Shown: positions 8,607 through 17,991 of the stretch, piece after piece
Layout of the letters: every line of letters begins with the position of its first letter
Position numbering within the stretch: position 1 is the stretch's first letter
Assembly: GCA_020161245.1 (NCBI GenBank)
Contig: JAIUOK010000005.1
Location: 1 to 64,000, forward strand
Direction of reading: 5' to 3'
Source of the DNA: Actinomycetota bacterium
Lineage (GTDB): Bacteria; Actinomycetota; Actinomycetes; S36-B12; CAIYMF01
Length of the DNA stretch: 64,000 nucleotides
Made by a program: the position numbers and the translations under genes
Notes under the pieces: generated by a model
Seen by the model: only the letters and a program-made list of their open reading frames with translations
The model's database searches: none
Told to the model about the DNA's origin: nothing

Positions 8607-8978
8607 CTACGTCACGGAGAGCAGCTCGGCCACGGCAGCCGCGACCACCGGCGCGGCGATGTCGACGCGCACCCCGACCATGTCCTCGACGTCGCCCGCG
8701 CGGCGCTCGAGCCCGGCCCGCCGCAGCGCCTGGGCGAGGGTCTCGCCCTCGAAGTCGGCCTCCACGAGGCGGCCTGCCTCCCCGCGCAGGCGCAGGTCGA
8801 CGCAGGCGCCGGCGCCGCGCTGCTGCGGCAGGGTGGTCGAGGGGTGCGCCTCGGCGAGGTCGTCGTACGCCGCGCACCAGGTCACGGCGTCGTCGTAGTC
8901 CGTCGCCACGAAGCCGGCCGGCACGACGACAGGGTCGAGTGCGGCGCGCGCAGACCCGGCGAAGGAGGTGGAGCTCAT
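8607..8978 (-). CDS. Hypothetical protein, about 123 residues
   Basis: No family recognised. The reading frame has normal codon bias for this genome, no membrane segments and no signal peptide, and is rich in Ala, Val, Asp and Glu. The protein reads as a small cytoplasmic alpha/beta protein ending in VDIAAPVVAAAVAELLSVT. The ATG at 8978 is chosen; a GTG at 9017 in frame would add 13 residues. It stands between the VOC gene and the dehydrogenase mmsA on the same strand with spacers of over 100 bases, so it is probably transcribed alone. Confidence 0.6.
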   Translation of the reverse strand: MSSTSFAGSARAALDPVVVPAGFVATDYDDAVTWCAAYDDLAEAHPSTTLPQQRGAGACVDLRLRGEAGRLVEADFEGETLAQALRRAGLERRAGDVEDMVGVRVDIAAPVVAAAVAELLSVT

Positions 8979-9150
8979 GCCGCCATCGTGCGGCGCTCCC
9001 CGCCCGCTGTCCCGCACTTTCCCGCACTGCGGTCGCCGGACGAAGGGGCCGTGAACGACGGGTGACAGGGCGGCTGTGCTGCGCGACGGCCGACGGCGAG
9101 GGGTCCGGAGCCGCGCGTGCGGATCCGGGCCCCTCGGGCCGTACGGAGGA

Positions 9151-10653
9151 TCAGCCGTGGGTCGGGAAGCCGAGGTTGATGCCGCCGTGGCTGGGGTCGA
9201 GCCAGCGCGACGTCACGACCTTGCCGCGGGTGAAGAAGTGCACGCCTTCGGCGCCGTGGGCGTGGGTGTCGCCGAACAGCGAGCTCTTCCAGCCGCCGAA
9301 GGAGTAGTAGGCCATCGGCACGGGGATGGGAACGTTGATGCCGACCATGCCCACCTCGACCTCGTTCTGGTAGCGGCGCGCGGCACCGCCGTCGTTGGTG
9401 AAGATCGCGGTGCCGTTGCCGTACGGGTGGTCGTTGACCATCCGCAGCGCCTCGTCGTAGGAGTCGACGCGCACGACCGAGAGCACCGGGCCGAAGATCT
9501 CGTCGGTGTAGACGCTCATGTCCGTCGTGACGTGGTCGATGAGCGTCGGCCCGAGCCAGTAGCCGCCGGGCTCGCCGTCGACCTGCGGGTCGCGGCCGTC
9601 GACGACGATCGTGGCGCCCGCGGCCTCGCCGGCATCGACGTAGCTGCGCACCTTGTCGCGGTGGGCCTCGGTGACGAGGGGGCCCATGTCGCAGCCGCGG
9701 CGGCCGTCGCCGGTGCGCAGACCGGCCATGCGCTCCTGGATCTTGGCGACCAGCGGGTCGGCCACGTCGCCGATGGCCACGAGGGCGGAGATCGCCATGC
9801 AGCGCTCGCCCGCCGAGCCGAAGCCGGCGTTGACGGCGGCATCGGCGGCCAGGTCGAGGTCGGCGTCGGGCAGCACGACCATGTGGTTCTTGGCACCGCC
9901 GAGGGCCTGCACACGCTTGCCGTTCGCGGTGCCGGTCTCGTACACGTACTTCGCGATCGCGGTGGAGCCGACGAACGAGATGCTCTTGACGTCCTTGTGG
10001 GTCAGCAGCGAGTCGACCGCCACCTTGTCGCCGTGGACGACGTTGAAGACACCGGCGGGCAGTCCGGCCTCGGCCCAGAGCGCGGCGATCCAGTTGGCGG
10101 CCGACGGGTCCTTCTCGCTCGGCTTGAGCACCACGGTGTTGCCCGCGGCGATCGCGACGGGGAAGAACCACATCGGGACCATGGCCGGGAAGTTGAACGG
10201 CGAGATGATGCCGACGACGCCGAGGGGCTGACGGATCGAGTACACGTCGACGCCGGTCGAGACCGACTCCGAGTAGCCGCCCTTGAGCAGGTGCGGGATC
10301 CCGCACGCGAACTCGACGACCTCGAGGCCGCGGGTGATCTCGCCGACGGCGTCGGAGAGCACCTTGCCGTGCTCGGCGGTGATGATCTCGGCCAGCTCGT
10401 CCTTGCGGTCGTTGAGCAGCTGCCGGAAGGCGAAGAGCACCTGGGTGCGCTTGGTGAGCGAGGTGCGGCCCCACTCGGCGAAGGCGGCCTTGGCCGCGGC
10501 GACGGCCTCGTCCATGACCTCGGGCGTCGCGAAGTCGACGCGGCCGGTGAGGGCGCCGGTGGCGGGATCGTGCACCTCGCCGGTGCGCTCGGCGACGGAG
10601 CCGTGGGGCTTGCCGTCGATCCAGTGGGAGATGCGAGTGGGCTCGGTGCTCAT
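9151..10653 (-). CDS. mmsA: Methylmalonate-semialdehyde dehydrogenase (CoA-acylating)
   Basis: 500 residues from the ATG at 10653 (an ATG at 10662 adds three). The family signature PFNFPAMVPMWFFPVA, typical of MMSDH rather than other aldehyde dehydrogenases, is near residue 145, and the catalytic Cys is in GSAGERCMA near residue 285. MMSDH converts methylmalonate or malonate semialdehyde to propionyl- or acetyl-CoA in valine, thymine, inositol and beta-alanine breakdown. With the class III transaminase at 32034 it could complete a beta-alanine route, since that transaminase family includes beta-alanine:pyruvate enzymes. That link is inference from gene content. Confidence 0.92.
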   Translation of the reverse strand: MSTEPTRISHWIDGKPHGSVAERTGEVHDPATGALTGRVDFATPEVMDEAVAAAKAAFAEWGRTSLTKRTQVLFAFRQLLNDRKDELAEIITAEHGKVLSDAVGEITRGLEVVEFACGIPHLLKGGYSESVSTGVDVYSIRQPLGVVGIISPFNFPAMVPMWFFPVAIAAGNTVVLKPSEKDPSAANWIAALWAEAGLPAGVFNVVHGDKVAVDSLLTHKDVKSISFVGSTAIAKYVYETGTANGKRVQALGGAKNHMVVLPDADLDLAADAAVNAGFGSAGERCMAISALVAIGDVADPLVAKIQERMAGLRTGDGRRGCDMGPLVTEAHRDKVRSYVDAGEAAGATIVVDGRDPQVDGEPGGYWLGPTLIDHVTTDMSVYTDEIFGPVLSVVRVDSYDEALRMVNDHPYGNGTAIFTNDGGAARRYQNEVEVGMVGINVPIPVPMAYYSFGGWKSSLFGDTHAHGAEGVHFFTRGKVVTSRWLDPSHGGINLGFPTHG

Positions 10654-10693
10654 GGGCCCCATCCTGACGCTCGGACGGGGTCGCGCACCACCG

Positions 10694-11761
10694 TCAGGGT
10701 GCAGCGTCGACCGGCTGCTCGCTTGGCAGGTTGTCAGGCCCGCCCGTCGGATGCGTCCGGCGTCCGAGGAGCGCGGCAGCCAGCGACCCCAGCAGCAGCG
10801 CCGCCCCGGCCGCGAGGAACGCCAGCGCCGGGGCCTGCTGCTCGGCCACCACGAAGAAGACCACGAGCGTCAGGCCCGCGACGGCCGACGCCAGCCAGGG
10901 CCACTCCCGCTGCCGGACGTAGAGCGCCACCGAGAGCACGGCGATGCCGGCGAGCAGCGCGGTGCCCCACGGCCGCGACGAGCGGTCGGCAATGGCCAGC
11001 GCGAACGCCGATCCGAGGGCGGCCGCGCATCCCAGCGCGACGGCCAGCACCGGCTGCGTGAGCCGGCGGGAGAGCACCGCCGCCCAGAGCAGGCCGAGGA
11101 CCGCGAGTGTCACGGTGACGAGGTAGACGTCGGGACCGACGTAGTACGAGTCGGACCAGGGGTCCCGCTCGGGGGCGACGAGGTCGACCGCGACCCCGGC
11201 CGCGACGAGCAGCGACCCGAGCATCCCCATCTCGACGATCGCGCTCGGCGCGATCAGCTGCGCGCCGACGAGGAGCAGCAGGCACACCACCGCGCCCGCG
11301 AGCACCGACTGCTCGTCCGACCACGCGGGCAGCTGCTGCACGAGGAGCGCGACGAGCAGGCTGCCGAGCGCGAGCAGCACCGAGGCCACCCGCCGCCGCG
11401 CTGCGTGCCGGTGCTCCCGCAGGGAGGCGGCGCCTCCCGGCACCGTGAGCGCCACAGCGGCACCGGCTGCGAGCGCAGCCAGCCCGCTCAGGGCCAGCAG
11501 GGTCAGCCGGGCAGGACCCTCGAGGGAGTCCCAGCTCTCGCCGAGGAACGCGACAACCGAGGCGGCGACGAGCACGGCCCCGAGGTAGGCCGCCACCTCG
11601 ACGACGATCCCGCGCACCCCGGGCCGCGGTGCACCGGCGGCGGCCTGCGCCAGCTCGCCTCGGACAGCATCGGCCTGGTCGGCGTCGAGCACCTCGCGCT
11701 CCACGAGCCGTGCGAGGGCGGCGTCGACGTCGGTGCTGTGCAGAGCACGGTCCGCGCCCAT
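10694..11761 (-). CDS. Polytopic membrane protein, DUF2157-like
   Basis: 355 residues from the ATG at 11761, which has a very good GGAGGTGG Shine-Dalgarno; a GTG at 11770 is less likely. A short soluble N-terminal region (LARLVEREVLDADQADAV) of the kind found in DUF2157 proteins is followed by about 10 hydrophobic segments spread to the C-terminus. Function unknown for the family; a membrane role is all that can be stated. It ends 41 bases before the mmsA start on the same strand, so the two may share a transcript. Confidence 0.75.
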   Translation of the reverse strand: MGADRALHSTDVDAALARLVEREVLDADQADAVRGELAQAAAGAPRPGVRGIVVEVAAYLGAVLVAASVVAFLGESWDSLEGPARLTLLALSGLAALAAGAAVALTVPGGAASLREHRHAARRRVASVLLALGSLLVALLVQQLPAWSDEQSVLAGAVVCLLLLVGAQLIAPSAIVEMGMLGSLLVAAGVAVDLVAPERDPWSDSYYVGPDVYLVTVTLAVLGLLWAAVLSRRLTQPVLAVALGCAAALGSAFALAIADRSSRPWGTALLAGIAVLSVALYVRQREWPWLASAVAGLTLVVFFVVAEQQAPALAFLAAGAALLLGSLAAALLGRRTHPTGGPDNLPSEQPVDAAP

Positions 11762-11899
11762 GTCCCCCACCTCCCGACCACGACGCTACGCGCATCGCCC
11801 ACCCAAGGAGCACTCACCGACCAGACCCCCGAGCGGCAGCCACACACGGTGAAGACCAGCAACGACCCAGACCTACCGGACCACCGAGGATCCGGCGCG

Positions 11900-12113
11900 T
11901 CCCGCGGGCCCGGAGGACGCAAGGCCGGCGAGCCGCCAGGCGAGCCGGCCGCGGCGACCGACCCTGGGCGAGCGCGCAGCGCGAGACCTGGGCCCGCCGG
12001 AGGCGACGTCCGCGTAGGACGGCGGCCCGGAGGACCGGAGACAGGGCCGATGCGCAGCGAGGCCCCGTCGAACGGGCCGACCCCGGGCGAGCGCGCAGCG
12101 CGAGACCTGGGCC
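11900..12113. repeat. Degenerate tandem duplication of a GC-rich unit in a 418-base intergenic region
   Basis: The spacer 11762-12179 holds no supported gene. Two copies of a 37-base sequence (11958-11994 and 12077-12113) differ at one base, 119 bases apart. A second shared segment, CCCGGAGGAC, recurs at 11909 and 12026, so a unit of about 118 bases appears to be duplicated and partly diverged. Core of the repeat: GGGCGAGCGCGCAGCGCGAG. The reading frames across it have unbalanced Arg/Pro/Ala composition and are rejected as genes. Confidence 0.6.
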
Positions 12114-12179
12114 GCCGACCGGAGCGGGCCCCGACGCGGACCGCCGACGAAGGAGGCGGTCCGCTTGGAGGGGCATCAA

Positions 12180-13667
12180 CTACGAGTCGAACCCCAGGCC
12201 GAGGCGGTCGAGGGTGCGCAGCCAGAGGTTGCGGCGGCCGTCGTTGCGGTCGGCACGGTCGAGCGACCATCTCGTCGCCTCGATGACCGGGAAGCGCAGC
12301 GGCTCGGGCGGGAAGGGCAGCGGCGTCGAGCGCACCATCCGAGTGCGGGTGCGCTCGGTGTCCTTGCCGTCGAGGAGGTCGAGCATGACGGCCGCGCCGA
12401 ACCGCGTGGCGCCGACGCCGAGGCCGGTGTAGCCCGCGGCGTAGGCCACCCGGCCGTCGCGCGCGGTGCCGTAGAACGCGGAGAACCGCGAGCAGGTGTC
12501 GATCGCGCCGCCCCAGGCGTGCGATGCCCGCACACCCTCGAGCTGCGGGAAGACCTCGACCAGGTGCTCGGCGAGCAGCGCGAAGGACTCGGGGCGCTGG
12601 TCGTGCTGCGCGCCCATGCCGTTGCCGCGGTTGTAGATCGCGTCGTAGCCGCCGAAGAGGATGCGGCCGTCGTCGGTGCGGCGGTAGTAGTGGAACTGGT
12701 TGCCGGAGTCGCCGATGGCCTCGCGGCCGTCCCAGCCAATCGACGCCCACTGGTCGTCCGACAGCGGCTCGGTCACGATCACGTAGTCGTACACGGGGAC
12801 GACGAGGTGGCGGAGGCGGCGCAGCAGCGGCGGGAACGCGTTGGTGCCCAGGGCGACCCGGCGCGCACGGATGCTGCCGGGGCCGGCGTCGGACTCGGTG
12901 GTGACGACGACGTCGGCACCGGCCGAGTCGCCGAACCCGGTCGCGCGGGTCTGCTCGTGGATGCGGACGCCGAGCGAGAGGCACGCGTCGCGCAGGCCCC
13001 ACGCGAGCCTCGCGGGATTGACCATCGCGGCCTCGTCGGGCATGCGCAGCGCGCCGCGGTAGAGCGGCGAGTTGACGCGGGCGCGCGTCTGCTCGGCGTC
13101 GAGGGCCTCGATGGCGATGCCGTAGTCGGACGCTACGGCGACGGCCTCGGCGAAGTCCTCGGTCTGGTAGTCCTCGGTGGCCACGCCGAGCTCGCCGGTG
13201 CGCTCGAAGGAGCAGTCGATGCCGTACCGGGCGAGGGTCTTGTCGATGGCGTCGAGGTTCTCCCCGCCGAGGCGGACCAGCGTGTGCATCTCCTCGGGCC
13301 AGCGCTGCAGGCCGTTGTGGAAGCCGTGGGTGATCGACGCGGCGCAGAACCCGCCGTTGCGCCCGGATGCCGCCCAGCCGATCCGGCTGCCCTCGACGAG
13401 CACGACGTCGCGCTCGGGGTCGGCCTCCTTGGCCTGCAGGGCGGTCCACAGCCCGCTGAAGCCGCCGCCGACGACGAGCAGGTCGGTGTCGGCGGATCCG
13501 GCGAAGGGCGCCATCGGCTCGGGCCGGCGGGGGTCGTCGAGCCAGAACGGCACGGGGCTGGCCTCGGCCACAGCGGCGACGGAGACGGGGCGGGGGCTGC
13601 GTGCGAAGGGCACGTCGACGTCCTCGGTGTCTGCCGCCCCGGGTCCTCCGGACGATGCGGCAGCCAC
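12180..13667 (-). CDS. FAD-dependent amine oxidase, PuuB-like (DAO family)
   Basis: 495 residues. An unusual 45-residue N-terminal extension precedes the dinucleotide site VVGGGFSGLW (about residue 65) and the DAO-family landmark SGRNGGF that follows it. It matches gamma-glutamylputrescine oxidase (PuuB) and related amine oxidases, which oxidise a C-N bond and release an aldehyde, ammonia and H2O2. Its neighbours on the same strand are a Pot-type polyamine transporter and an aldehyde dehydrogenase, supporting polyamine breakdown. A second PuuB-like protein is at 34154-35545; the C-terminal W-L-G-x-N/R-L ending is shared. GTG start. Confidence 0.88.
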   Translation of the reverse strand: MAAASSGGPGAADTEDVDVPFARSPRPVSVAAVAEASPVPFWLDDPRRPEPMAPFAGSADTDLLVVGGGFSGLWTALQAKEADPERDVVLVEGSRIGWAASGRNGGFCAASITHGFHNGLQRWPEEMHTLVRLGGENLDAIDKTLARYGIDCSFERTGELGVATEDYQTEDFAEAVAVASDYGIAIEALDAEQTRARVNSPLYRGALRMPDEAAMVNPARLAWGLRDACLSLGVRIHEQTRATGFGDSAGADVVVTTESDAGPGSIRARRVALGTNAFPPLLRRLRHLVVPVYDYVIVTEPLSDDQWASIGWDGREAIGDSGNQFHYYRRTDDGRILFGGYDAIYNRGNGMGAQHDQRPESFALLAEHLVEVFPQLEGVRASHAWGGAIDTCSRFSAFYGTARDGRVAYAAGYTGLGVGATRFGAAVMLDLLDGKDTERTRTRMVRSTPLPFPPEPLRFPVIEATRWSLDRADRNDGRRNLWLRTLDRLGLGFDS

Positions 13668-13709
13668 GGGCGGGCGCGGGTGCGCGCCTCGACTCCCCGT
13701 GGCCCGGTC

Positions 13710-13738
13710 AGGATAGCGCAGGAACTGAATTCACGTTC
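13710..13738 (-). promoter_or_regulatory. Candidate promoter of the PuuB-like gene
   Basis: On the minus strand GAACGT and TATCCT are separated by 17 bases, with the start codon about 42 bases beyond the -10. An inverted pair CTGAA/TTCAG overlaps the -35 (13725-13740), a possible operator. Placement by motif only. Confidence 0.4.
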
Positions 13739-13768
13739 AGGACGACGCGGGTCCCGCCTCGAGGGCGC

Positions 13769-15235
13769 TCACCTCCCGGCCGGGGCTCCCGGCGGCTGTC
13801 CGCCGGGCGCGGCAGGTCCGCCTGGCCCGCCGGGTGCGCCCGGTGCGCCTGTCGGCATCACCCCGGGCCGGCCGCCTTCCGGGCGCCCGCCGCCCGGCCC
13901 GCCGAGTCCGCCGTCCGCGAGCTGGCCGAAGGAGGCTGCCGCGAGCCCGATCAGCGCGGCGACGAGCAGGACCGCGAGCCAGCGCGGCACGCGGGTCAGG
14001 CCCCAGGCCGCGAGCAGGGCCATCGGTCCGAGGGCCTCGACGTAGAAGCGCACGGTGTGCACACCGCCGCCCGCGCCCATGCGCACGGTCCAGTCGTAGG
14101 CGAGGTAGAGGCCCCAGAGCCCGAGCCAGGCGGTGGCGAGCGCGAGCACAGCCGGCAGGTCGCGACGCGCTGCGGCGTCGTCGGACCGCAGGATCCGGCG
14201 TCCGACCGCCCACACGATCGAGACCGCGGCGATCACGGCCACCGGCATGGCGCGCACGAGCGCCGGCGGCATCCCGCGCAGATTGGGCAGGACCGACTCG
14301 AGGCTGAAGGTGATGACGCCGGACTGGTAGCCCGTGCCGACGGCGTCGCCGTAGTAGTGCAGCCCGAACGCCGCCACCCCCGCGGCGACCACGGCGGCGG
14401 TGCCGAACCACCACGTGAGGGTCCGCCACGGCAGGCCGGCCCGGCGGACGAGCAGCAGAGCAGCGACGGCCGCGACGACGGCGGCGACGACGTTCGTGTA
14501 GCGGCAGGCCACCGCGAGCGCGAGCGCGAGGAAGGCCAGCGAGCCGGCGACGGTGTGGCGCCGCACCGTGGACGCGCCCGCGACCAGCGACCACAGCAGC
14601 AGCGCAGCGCCGACCGCGATGAGCGACGTGTCGGTGAAGGTGGGCATCCAGGCCCGCCACGCGAAGACCAGCGCCGCGCCGTTGGCGAGGAACGCGGCCA
14701 CGGCCCACACGCCGGCCCACGGCCCGAGCCACCGGCGCGCCCCGACGAAGAGGGCCAGGCATGCCAGTGCCCCGTAGAACAGCGGGGCGAGCCGCTCGAG
14801 CCCGACGGCGTGGAAGGGCAGCGCGAGGTAGGGGTAGCCGGGGTTCTTCTCGCTGATCCACTCCCCCGAGGGCAGCTGCACCCACTGCACGATCGCGCCC
14901 CCGCCGAACGGCCCGGAGCCGAGGCCGCCCTGCCCGGGCTGGACCTGCGGACCCCCGGGGAATCCGCCGAAGCCCTGCTCCGGGTCGGCCGCGGCGATCT
15001 CGGCGGCGAGCTGCTGCAGCTGCTCGGTGGTGAGCGTGACGTCGCCGTGGGCGAGGGCGAAGATCGAGCCGCGGTAGGCGACGTCGTCGGGCTCCAGGAT
15101 CTGCGGCGGCCGTGCCAGCACCGCGACGGCGAAGGCGAGGAACAGCAGACCCGCTGCCGCCGCCTCGACCCAGACCCGGCGGTCGCGGCTGCGCGCCGCT
15201 GCGTCCGGCTGCAGCGCGGCCGCCAGGTCGCTCAT
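13769..15235 (-). CDS. Polytopic membrane protein, GT-C/ArnT-like, with Gly-Pro tail
   Basis: 488 residues with about 10-11 membrane segments. An early loop after segment 1 contains the acidic pair in ILEPDDVAYRG, which resembles the catalytic ExD/DxD loop of GT-C glycosyltransferases such as ArnT and protein mannosyltransferases; these use polyprenyl-phosphate sugars outside the membrane. The loop also has a Gly/Gln/Pro-rich insert, and the last 50 residues are a low-complexity Gly-Pro-Ala tail (GGPGGPAAPGGQPPGAP). Function is unproven. It lies 84 bases after the sterol-desaturase-like gene on the same strand. Confidence 0.7.
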   Translation of the reverse strand: MSDLAAALQPDAAARSRDRRVWVEAAAAGLLFLAFAVAVLARPPQILEPDDVAYRGSIFALAHGDVTLTTEQLQQLAAEIAAADPEQGFGGFPGGPQVQPGQGGLGSGPFGGGAIVQWVQLPSGEWISEKNPGYPYLALPFHAVGLERLAPLFYGALACLALFVGARRWLGPWAGVWAVAAFLANGAALVFAWRAWMPTFTDTSLIAVGAALLLWSLVAGASTVRRHTVAGSLAFLALALAVACRYTNVVAAVVAAVAALLLVRRAGLPWRTLTWWFGTAAVVAAGVAAFGLHYYGDAVGTGYQSGVITFSLESVLPNLRGMPPALVRAMPVAVIAAVSIVWAVGRRILRSDDAAARRDLPAVLALATAWLGLWGLYLAYDWTVRMGAGGGVHTVRFYVEALGPMALLAAWGLTRVPRWLAVLLVAALIGLAAASFGQLADGGLGGPGGGRPEGGRPGVMPTGAPGAPGGPGGPAAPGGQPPGAPAGR

Positions 15236-15319
15236 ATCCCGATCATGGCGGGGGCAGAGCGGCGCAGTCGCGCTGGTGCACCCGGCCGCCGCTGAGAGGT
15301 CGCTGAGACTGTCGCGGCG

Positions 15320-16204
15320 TCAGGCCTGGTCGGGTGCCCAGCCCGGGCGCCCGAAGGTCAGCCGCCACCGCTCCCGCCAGGAGCCGGCGCGCGCGACGTC
15401 GCGGGTGATGGCCACGACCTCGTGGTAGGCCACCCAGATCGGGTTGTAGGAGTCGATGTTCTTCGTCAGCCCGTAGCGCACGCGCTCGACCTCGGGCTCG
15501 AAGGTGCCGAAGAGGCGGTCCCAGACGATGAGGATCCCGGCGTAGTTCTTGTCGAGGTACTGCGGGTTCGACCCGTGGTGGACCCGGTGGTGGCTCGGCG
15601 TGTTGAAGACCAGCTCGAAGGGGCGCGGCAGCGGGTCGATGGCCTCGGTGTGGATCCAGAACTGGTACACGAGGTTGAGGCCGTGCACGAACGCCCACTG
15701 CACCGGGCTGAAGCCCAGCAGGAAGATCGGCAGGTAGAACGGGATGCTCGTCAGCGGGATCCACGACTGCCGGAGAGCGGTGGAGAGGTTGTAGCGCTGC
15801 GAGCTGTGGTGGGTGACGTGGGCGGCCCAGAAGAACCGCGACTCGTGGTGCACCCGGTGGAACCAGTAGTAGCAGAGGTCGTCGAGCAGGACGAGCAGCG
15901 CCCATGCGGCGACGGCGGCCGCGATGCCCGCCGAGCCGTCGGCGTAGGACCCGAGGTCGAGCAGGCGCCGGTCGTAGAAGAACAGGTCGACGGCGAGGGT
16001 GACCCCGGCGAACAGCGCGCCCCACACGAGCGAGCCGATGCCCATCGTCAGGCTGGTCGCGGTGTCCTTGCCCGTGTAGCCGAGCATCTCCGGCGTCGTG
16101 CCGGACCGCTCGGCGTCGCGGCGCTCGCGGCGCACCTCGACCAGCTCGAGCGCCATGAGCCCGAGGTAGAGCGGGATCGCCACCACCTGGGGTGCGACGG
16201 CCAT
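15320..16204 (-). CDS. Sterol desaturase/fatty acid hydroxylase family protein
   Basis: 294 residues, four to five membrane segments. The di-iron histidine boxes are visible: HRVHHE, HVTHHS and HHRVHHG. These coordinate a non-haem di-iron centre that hydroxylates or desaturates lipid chains or rings in the membrane. The start is only 4 bases after the stop of the PotC-like gene, so it is the last or near-last gene of the polyamine transporter operon. A lipid-modifying enzyme there is odd; either co-transcription is incidental or the substrate is an amine-containing lipid, for which there is no evidence. Confidence 0.87.
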   Translation of the reverse strand: MAVAPQVVAIPLYLGLMALELVEVRRERRDAERSGTTPEMLGYTGKDTATSLTMGIGSLVWGALFAGVTLAVDLFFYDRRLLDLGSYADGSAGIAAAVAAWALLVLLDDLCYYWFHRVHHESRFFWAAHVTHHSSQRYNLSTALRQSWIPLTSIPFYLPIFLLGFSPVQWAFVHGLNLVYQFWIHTEAIDPLPRPFELVFNTPSHHRVHHGSNPQYLDKNYAGILIVWDRLFGTFEPEVERVRYGLTKNIDSYNPIWVAYHEVVAITRDVARAGSWRERWRLTFGRPGWAPDQA

Positions 16205-16208
16205 CTGC

Positions 16209-17081
16209 CTACTTCTTGCGACGAGCGGCGCCCACGATCTGGGCGATGACGACGATGGCGAGGGCTCCGAAGAACATGAGCGAGCCGATGACGTTGACCT
16301 GCGGCGGGATGCCGCGCTGCGCGGCGCCCCAGACGTAGAGCGGGAACGTCACCAGGGTGCCGTTGTTGAAGTTGGTGATGATGAAGTCGTCGAAGCTCAG
16401 CGAGAACGCCAGCAGGCCCGCCGAGATGATGCCCGGGAGCACCAGCGGCAGCGTGACGTAGCGGAACGTCGAGCGCTCGTCGGCGTAGAGGTCCATCGCC
16501 GCCTGCTCGAGCCTCGGGTCGAGGCCGGCCAGGCGTGCTTTGACCGTGACGACGACGAAGCTGATGCAGAACATCACATGCGCGATGAGGATCGTGCCGA
16601 AGCCGAGCGGCGCGCCCAGGTTGAGGAACAGGGCGAGCAGCGAGGCGCCGAGCACGACCTCGGGCGTGGCCATCGGCAGGAAGATGAGCAGGTTCGTCGC
16701 CGTGCGGCCGCGGAAGCGGTGGCGCACGAGGGCGAAGGAGATCAGCGTGCCGAGCAGCGTCGCGATGATCGTCGCCACGAATGCGATCTGCAGGCTGACG
16801 CCGACGCTCTCGCAGATCGTGGGGTCGCGGCAGATGTTGGTCCAGGCATCGAGCGAGAACTCGTTCCAGGCCACGTTCTGCCGGCCGACCGGCTTGTTGA
16901 AGCTGAAGATGACGACGATCGCGATCGGCAGGAACAGGTAGAAGAGGGCGAGCACGGCGGCGATGCCGATGATGTGCTCGCGGACCCAGCGCAGGCCGCG
17001 CACCACGGCCCCGGGCTTCTTGGCGACGTGGTCGCGCGGGTCGAAGGGTGCGACGGCGCGGTCGACAGTAGGTGTGGACAT
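16209..17081 (-). CDS. potC: Spermidine/putrescine ABC transporter permease (PotC-like)
   Basis: 290 residues with six membrane segments and the EAA-type loop (EQAAMDLYADERSTFRYVTLPLVLPGI) that docks onto the ATPase. The N-terminal 45 residues are hydrophilic. It is the second permease of the transporter, pairing with the PotB-like gene; the start ATG shares one base with the preceding stop (TGATG), so translation is coupled. The transporter imports polyamines with the 20590-19373 binding protein. Confidence 0.92.
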   Translation of the reverse strand: MSTPTVDRAVAPFDPRDHVAKKPGAVVRGLRWVREHIIGIAAVLALFYLFLPIAIVVIFSFNKPVGRQNVAWNEFSLDAWTNICRDPTICESVGVSLQIAFVATIIATLLGTLISFALVRHRFRGRTATNLLIFLPMATPEVVLGASLLALFLNLGAPLGFGTILIAHVMFCISFVVVTVKARLAGLDPRLEQAAMDLYADERSTFRYVTLPLVLPGIISAGLLAFSLSFDDFIITNFNNGTLVTFPLYVWGAAQRGIPPQVNVIGSLMFFGALAIVVIAQIVGAARRKK

Positions 17082-17989
17082 CAGACCAGGTCGTCCGTTC
17101 CGGCTCGACGGATGTAGAGGAACACGATGGTCAGCGTCGCCGCCATGAGCAGGAACGACAGGGCCGAGGCCATCGGGTAGTCGCGCACGATGCGGAACTG
17201 GCTGTCGATGACGTTGCCGATCATCTTGTCCTTCACCGACCCCAGCAGCTGCGCGTTGATGAAGTCGCCGACCGCCGGGATGAAGGTGAGCAGGGTGCCC
17301 GCGACGACGCCCGGGAGCGACAGCGGGAAGGTCACCTTGCGGAACGTCGTCCACGCAGAGCCGTAGAGGTCGCCGCCGGCCTCGATGAGGCGGAAGTCGA
17401 TGCGCTCGAGCGCCGCGTACAGCGGCAGGGTCATGAACGGCAGGAAGTTGTACGCGATGCCCGTGATGACTGCGAGCGGCGTGTTGAGGATGCGGTCGTC
17501 GGGCAGCAGGTGCAGCGCGTTGAGGAACTGGGTCACCGGGCTCTGGTCGGCGAGGATCGTCTTCCAGGCGTAGGTGCGGATCAGGAACGAGCAGAAGAAC
17601 GGCGCGACCACCAGGATCAGCATGATGTTGCGCCACTTGCCCGCGTGGAAGGCGATGAAGTACGCCAGCGGGTAGGCGATGCACAGCGCGAGCAGCGTCG
17701 CGATGCCGGCGTACAGGAACGACTTCAGGAACTGCGGCCAGTACTCGGTGATCGCGTTGACGTAGTTCTGGACCGCGAAGCCCTGGGTGTAGCCCTGGTC
17801 GGGGTCGCCCTCGACGAGCGGCACCTGCAGCGAGGTGGCCAGCGACGCGAAGAGCGGGACGACGAAGAAGACGGCGAGCCAGCCGAGGCCCGGCGCGAGC
17901 AGCAGGTACGGCGTGGACCGGCGGCTGCGCCGGACGGTGGCCTCGTCGCTGCCGTGGGCGGTAGCGGCGGAGGGGACGACGGCGGGCAC
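17081..17989 (-). CDS. potB: Spermidine/putrescine ABC transporter permease (PotB-like)
   Basis: 302 residues from a GTG at 17989, two bases after the stop of the ATPase gene, with AGGTGGG upstream. Six membrane segments and an EAA loop (LIEAGGDLYGSAWTTFRKVTFPLSLPG) mark it as a PotB/CysTW-type permease. It forms the membrane channel with the PotC-like protein. The tight spacing of potA-potB-potC indicates one transcription unit. Confidence 0.92.
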   Translation of the reverse strand: MPAVVPSAATAHGSDEATVRRSRRSTPYLLLAPGLGWLAVFFVVPLFASLATSLQVPLVEGDPDQGYTQGFAVQNYVNAITEYWPQFLKSFLYAGIATLLALCIAYPLAYFIAFHAGKWRNIMLILVVAPFFCSFLIRTYAWKTILADQSPVTQFLNALHLLPDDRILNTPLAVITGIAYNFLPFMTLPLYAALERIDFRLIEAGGDLYGSAWTTFRKVTFPLSLPGVVAGTLLTFIPAVGDFINAQLLGSVKDKMIGNVIDSQFRIVRDYPMASALSFLLMAATLTIVFLYIRRAGTDDLV

Positions 17990-17991
17990 GG

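Noticed and set aside
11814..12179. 121-residue minus-strand frame in the repeat spacer
   Set aside because: Arg/Ala/Pro-biased, crosses both repeat copies, no ribosome-binding site or similarity; judged non-coding.
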